In this document: positions 60,814 through 64,000 of the stretch, piece after piece
Layout: each line of letters begins with the position of its first letter
How positions within the stretch are numbered: the first letter of the stretch is position 1
Source of the DNA: Hydrogenophaga sp.
GTDB taxonomy: Bacteria; Pseudomonadota; Gammaproteobacteria; Burkholderiales; Burkholderiaceae_C
Assembly (NCBI GenBank): GCA_011391495.1
Contig: JAABQK010000001.1
Coordinates: 310,001 to 374,000 of the forward strand
DNA length: 64,000 bases
Reading direction: 5' to 3'
The notes under the pieces: generated by a model
Told to the model about the DNA's origin: nothing
Database searches by the model: none
The model's input: the letters and a program-made list of their open reading frames with translations, nothing else
Translations under genes and position numbers: made by a program

Positions 60814-62511
60814 TCACGCACGGTATTTGCTGGTGATCGGGTATCGCCAGTCCTTGCCGAAGCTGCGGTGTGTCACCCGAATACCCACCGGCGCCTGACG
60901 GCGCTTGTATTCGTTGATGCGGATCAGCCGCACCACCTTCTCCACATCGGCCTGGGCGTAACCCTCGGCGACGATGCTCGCCGGACTCTGGTCGTTTTCC
61001 ATGTAGCGCTCGATGATGGCGTCGAGCACAGCGTATTCGGGCAGGCTGTCCTGGTCCTTCTGGTCGGCGCGGAGCTCGGCGCTCGGCGGGCGTGTGATGA
61101 TGCGTTCCGGGATCGGATTGGCGCCGGTCCCGTAGGGGTCGTGGGCGTTGCGCCAGCGTGCGAGGCGGAACACCATCGTCTTGACGACGTCCTTGATCAC
61201 GGCAAAACCACCCGCCATGTCGCCGTATAGGGTGCAATAGCCAGTGGCCATTTCACTCTTGTTGCCGGTTGTCAGAACCATGCTCCCGAACTTGTTGGAC
61301 AGAGCCATCAGCAAGGTGCCGCGAATGCGGGCCTGCAGATTTTCTTCCGTCGTGTCCTCGGGCAGACCGGCAAACTCCCTCGCCAGGCTGGCCTTGAAGG
61401 CTTCGAACTGCGGTGCAATGGCGATCTCGTCGTAACGCACTCCCAGACGCCTGGCCATCTCGCGCGCGTCGATCCAGGAGATATCGGCCGTGTAGGGCGA
61501 CGGCATCATCACGGTCCGCACCCGCTCCCTGCCCAGCGCATCGACCGCAATCGCGAGCACCAGCGCCGAATCGATGCCACCGGAAAGACCAAGAATCGCG
61601 CCCGGGAAGCCGTTCTTGCCAAGGTAATCGCGCACACCCAGCACCAGCGCGTGCCAGAGGTCGGCTTCCTGGCTGTGGACCCGGTCGGTGGAAGCTTGAA
61701 TGTGCCAGCCCTCTGCGCGCCGTGCGAAGCTGACATCGAACAGGGTCTCCTCAAAACTGATCGCGCGACCTGCCAGGCCACCGTCGGCCGCCAGCACGAA
61801 GCTGCGCCCCTCGAACACGATTTCGTCCTGTCCGCCCACCAAGTGGGCATAGACCAAGGGGAGGCCGGTGGCCAGCACGCGGTCGCGCATCGTGGCTTCG
61901 CGCTCGCCGCCTTTGCCCGTGTGGAACGGCGAAGCGTTGATCACCGCCAGCAACTCCGCACCAGCGGCCTTCGCGTCGGCGGCCGGGGCATCGAACCAGG
62001 CGTCTTCGCAGATCAGCAGGCCCACGCGCACGCACTGGCCCTCCTGTCCCATGACATCAAACACACAGGTGTCCTGCCCAGGTACGAAGTAGCGTCGCTC
62101 GTCAAAAACCTGGTAATTGGGCAGCTCGCGCTTGGCGTAGGTGTGCGTCACCTGCCCCTCGGTCACCACGCTCGCGGCATTGTAGAGACCCGCCACGGAC
62201 ACACTGCGTTCACGCCGGGCCTCGGCCGGAGCTCCCGCCAGACGCGACGGATGTCCCACCACGATGTGCAGGCCTTTGAGCATGGACGTCTCAAGAGCCA
62301 CCGTTTTCAGGGCATCATCGCAAGCATCGACAAAGGCGGGACGCAGGAACAGATCTTCGGCAGCGTAGCCGCAGAGTGCGAGTTCGGGCGTCAGCAGCAA
62401 GCGCACGCCCCGGGCATGGGCCGTGTGCGCAGCATCGATGATCTTGCGGGCGTTGCCCGCCATGTCACCCACCACAAAATTGAGCTGTGCCACACAGATG
62501 TTGAGCGTCAT
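60814..62511 (-). CDS. nadE: Glutamine-dependent NAD+ synthase
   Basis: Final step of NAD synthesis. 565 residues: an N-terminal nitrilase-like glutaminase domain (about 1-270) with the catalytic Glu, Lys and Cys in LTPELALCGY, YAKRELPNY and LICEDAWF, and a C-terminal synthetase with the PP-loop LGLSGGIDSALVL and YGDMAGGFAVIKDV. ATG 62511 matches the family start MTLNICVAQLNFVVGD. It ends 91 bases before glnB on the same strand. Confidence 0.96.
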   Translation of the reverse strand: MTLNICVAQLNFVVGDMAGNARKIIDAAHTAHARGVRLLLTPELALCGYAAEDLFLRPAFVDACDDALKTVALETSMLKGLHIVVGHPSRLAGAPAEARRERSVSVAGLYNAASVVTEGQVTHTYAKRELPNYQVFDERRYFVPGQDTCVFDVMGQEGQCVRVGLLICEDAWFDAPAADAKAAGAELLAVINASPFHTGKGGEREATMRDRVLATGLPLVYAHLVGGQDEIVFEGRSFVLAADGGLAGRAISFEETLFDVSFARRAEGWHIQASTDRVHSQEADLWHALVLGVRDYLGKNGFPGAILGLSGGIDSALVLAIAVDALGRERVRTVMMPSPYTADISWIDAREMARRLGVRYDEIAIAPQFEAFKASLAREFAGLPEDTTEENLQARIRGTLLMALSNKFGSMVLTTGNKSEMATGYCTLYGDMAGGFAVIKDVVKTMVFRLARWRNAHDPYGTGANPIPERIITRPPSAELRADQKDQDSLPEYAVLDAIIERYMENDQSPASIVAEGYAQADVEKVVRLIRINEYKRRQAPVGIRVTHRSFGKDWRYPITSKYRA

Positions 62512-62616
62512 GGAATCGGTCGTGTTTGCGAAATACAGGAAAACCAGCGGGGGCACGTGCGACCCGCATGCGCCGGGCCAGGCAGCGTCCGAACATCTCG
62601 CAGCAAGGGGTTGAAG

Positions 62617-63792
62617 GTGGCTGCAATTGATTATGTCACCCGGGTACTGAGCTCGCCGCTGCAGGTACCAGCATCCGCCTGGAACGAACTGCTCGCACTG
62701 GAGCAGGATCCCAGCCCTTTCATGCGCCACGACTATCTGGCAGCCCTGCAGGAGAGCGGGTGCGCCACCGCCGCGACGGGGTGGCAACCGCAGTTCCTCA
62801 CGCTGTGGATGGACGACAGGCTGCAGGCCGCCTGCCCGATGTACCTGAAGAGCCACTCTTATGGCGAATACGTGTTCGACTGGGCCTGGGCCAACGCCTA
62901 CGCGCAGCATGGACTTGGCTACTACCCCAAGGCGGTGGTGGCGGTTCCGTTCACACCGGTCCCTGGCGCCCGCCTGCTGGCGCGCAATGCCGAGGCCCGG
63001 AGGGCACTGGTACGGGCGCTGATCGAGCACACCCGAGCGGAACACCTCTCCTCCCTGCACCTGCTGTTTGCCCAACCCCAGGATGTCGAAGCCTGCGAAC
63101 AGGCCGGCATGATGCTGCGCCATACCGTGCAGTTCCACTGGAAGAACCTGGCCCCCAAGGCGTACGAAGACTTCGAGCATTTCCTCTCCAGCCTGCAACA
63201 GGACAAGCGAAAAAAAATCCGGCAGGAGCGCCGGAAAGTCGCGGACGCAGGTGTCAGCTTTCGCTGGACGCGCGGCCACGACATCAGCCGCGAGGACTGG
63301 CAGTTCTTTTACCGCTGCTACGAGCGCACCTACCTGGAACATGGCAACGCGCCCTACCTGAGCCAGGACTTCTTTGAGCGCATGGCGCGCACCATGGCCG
63401 ACCACTGGCTGCTCTTCGTGGCCGAGCGCGGGGGGCGCCCGATCGCCTGCAGCCTGATCGGCATCGATGCAGAGCATGGTGTGGCCTATGGACGTTACTG
63501 GGGCGCCCTAGAACGGGTGGATTGCCTGCACTTCGAAGCCTGTTACTACCAGCCTTTGGCCTGGTGCATCGCGCAGGGCTTTCAGCGCTTTGAAGGCGGT
63601 GCCCAGGGTGAACACAAAATGGCGCGTGCGCTGTTACCGGTGAAGACCACCAGTGCGCACTGGCTCGCCCATCCCGGGTTCGCGGATGCAGTGGAACGTT
63701 ATCTCGAGCGCGAAGGCGACGGCATCCAGCAGTACCTCGACGACCTGGGCCGACGCCTGCCGCTCAAGGCCACTGCGGCAGGTCCCGATTGA
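62617..63792 (+). CDS. FemAB/GNAT-like N-acyltransferase (DUF482/PF04339 type)
   Basis: 391 residues from a GTG with AAGGGG six bases upstream; a TTG at 62611 is an alternative. It belongs to the peptidogalycan biosynthesis/recognition family (DUF482): PSPFMRHDYLAALQESGCA, HSYGEYVFDWAWANAYAQHGLGYYPK, FLSSLQQDKRKKIRQERRKV and KMARALLPVKTTSAHWL. The fold is that of two fused GNAT domains. The substrate is unknown; the gene is common in Burkholderiales. It is divergent from nadE. Confidence 0.85.
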   Translation: MAAIDYVTRVLSSPLQVPASAWNELLALEQDPSPFMRHDYLAALQESGCATAATGWQPQFLTLWMDDRLQAACPMYLKSHSYGEYVFDWAWANAYAQHGLGYYPKAVVAVPFTPVPGARLLARNAEARRALVRALIEHTRAEHLSSLHLLFAQPQDVEACEQAGMMLRHTVQFHWKNLAPKAYEDFEHFLSSLQQDKRKKIRQERRKVADAGVSFRWTRGHDISREDWQFFYRCYERTYLEHGNAPYLSQDFFERMARTMADHWLLFVAERGGRPIACSLIGIDAEHGVAYGRYWGALERVDCLHFEACYYQPLAWCIAQGFQRFEGGAQGEHKMARALLPVKTTSAHWLAHPGFADAVERYLEREGDGIQQYLDDLGRRLPLKATAAGPD

Positions 63793-63907
63793 CGGCTGTT
63801 GCACCATGAGCGCTCACCTGGCAGGAGACACCCCGAGACACCGTCCCGACACGGCTGGATCCCGCTGGCAGGAATGAATTGGTTACACCTTCGCTACACT
63901 CCATCAC

Positions 63908-64000
63908 ATGGACGAGACCGATGCCTTTTTCACCCAGACCATCGTGGGTTCCCCGCTGACGGTCTTGCTGGGGCGGCGTCTCGATCCCAAGGATGCGCCC
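63908..64000 (+). CDS. Unrecognised gene, 3' end outside window
   Basis: The first 31 codons of an open frame starting ATG at 63908, running off the window edge: MDETDAFFTQTIVGSPLTVLL and on. No ribosome site is strong. The hydrophobic VGSPLTVLLG is too short for a call. I do not recognise it. Confidence 0.5.
   Translation, partial: MDETDAFFTQTIVGSPLTVLLGRRLDPKDAP

Noticed and set aside
60814-63477. N-terminal extension of nadE to 887 codons
   Set aside because: The extension runs antisense through the FemAB-like gene. The family start at 62511 is exact.

Overview
The window looks like an ordinary chromosomal segment of a high-GC betaproteobacterium, most likely Burkholderiales of the Comamonadaceae type (Hydrogenophaga/Acidovorax-like). 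The main reasons are the protein sequences themselves, the gene orders ilvI-ilvH-ilvC-pssA-leuA, cysI-DUF934-cysH-cysD-cysN, lptF-lptG-cbiX-cysB and nadE-glnB, and short palindromic intergenic repeats. The family assignment comes from recognising genes and synteny, not from a search. Most genes are housekeeping. The accessory parts are the secretion cluster at the left end, one insertion sequence and two toxin-antitoxin pairs.

Layout. 1-2230: a SCO-type copper chaperone (cut by the window edge) and an exported cytochrome c fused to a periplasmic-binding-like domain. 2255-12451 (minus): a ten-gene type II secretion-like operon (gspG, gspF, gspE, PilM/PilN/PilO-like proteins, a GspC/PilP-like protein, gspD, three more pseudopilins) ending with a LuxR-type response regulator. 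12674-15802: a lytic transglycosylase and an OmpR-type two-component system. 16104-17410: a complete ISL3-family insertion sequence sitting in the A-tract of a terminator. 17487-20876 (minus): an orphan branched-chain amino acid binding lipoprotein, holC and pepA.

20902-25757 (plus): LPS exporter permeases lptF and lptG, translationally linked to cbiX (siroheme) and cysB, then a methionine-type aminotransferase. 25878-38549: a Tat-exported Rieske protein, hrpA, a vapBC-like pair, argA, ppk2, an FG-GAP lipoprotein, dsbB, yggX, an MnmC-type FAD oxidase and a degenerate receiver protein. 38732-46454: assimilatory sulfate reduction (TSUP permease, cysI, DUF934, cysH, cysD, cysN), followed by a 7Fe ferredoxin and its NADP reductase. 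46593-46668: tRNA-Asn, followed by a second toxin-antitoxin pair, a VanZ protein and the N-degron aminoacyl transferases aat and bpt.

49900-58484: an IclR regulator, D,D-endopeptidase pbpG, and branched-chain amino acid synthesis (leuA with a leucine leader peptide and attenuator; ilvC, ilvH, ilvI), with pssA between. 58722-64000: an RDD membrane protein, dgkA, a LOG-family hydrolase, glnB, nadE, a FemAB/GNAT-like protein and the first 31 codons of an unrecognised gene.

Themes. Sulfur metabolism is spread over two blocks: cbiX and cysB at 23-24 kb make and control what the 39-45 kb block uses. The sulfate genes encode direct APS reduction (4Fe-4S type CysH, no APS kinase domain on CysN) and no CysJ, so the neighbouring ferredoxin pair is a plausible electron supply. 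The best candidates for something less described are the hybrid secretion system next to copper and haem proteins, and the leucine attenuator before leuA. I found no CRISPR array, prophage or rRNA.
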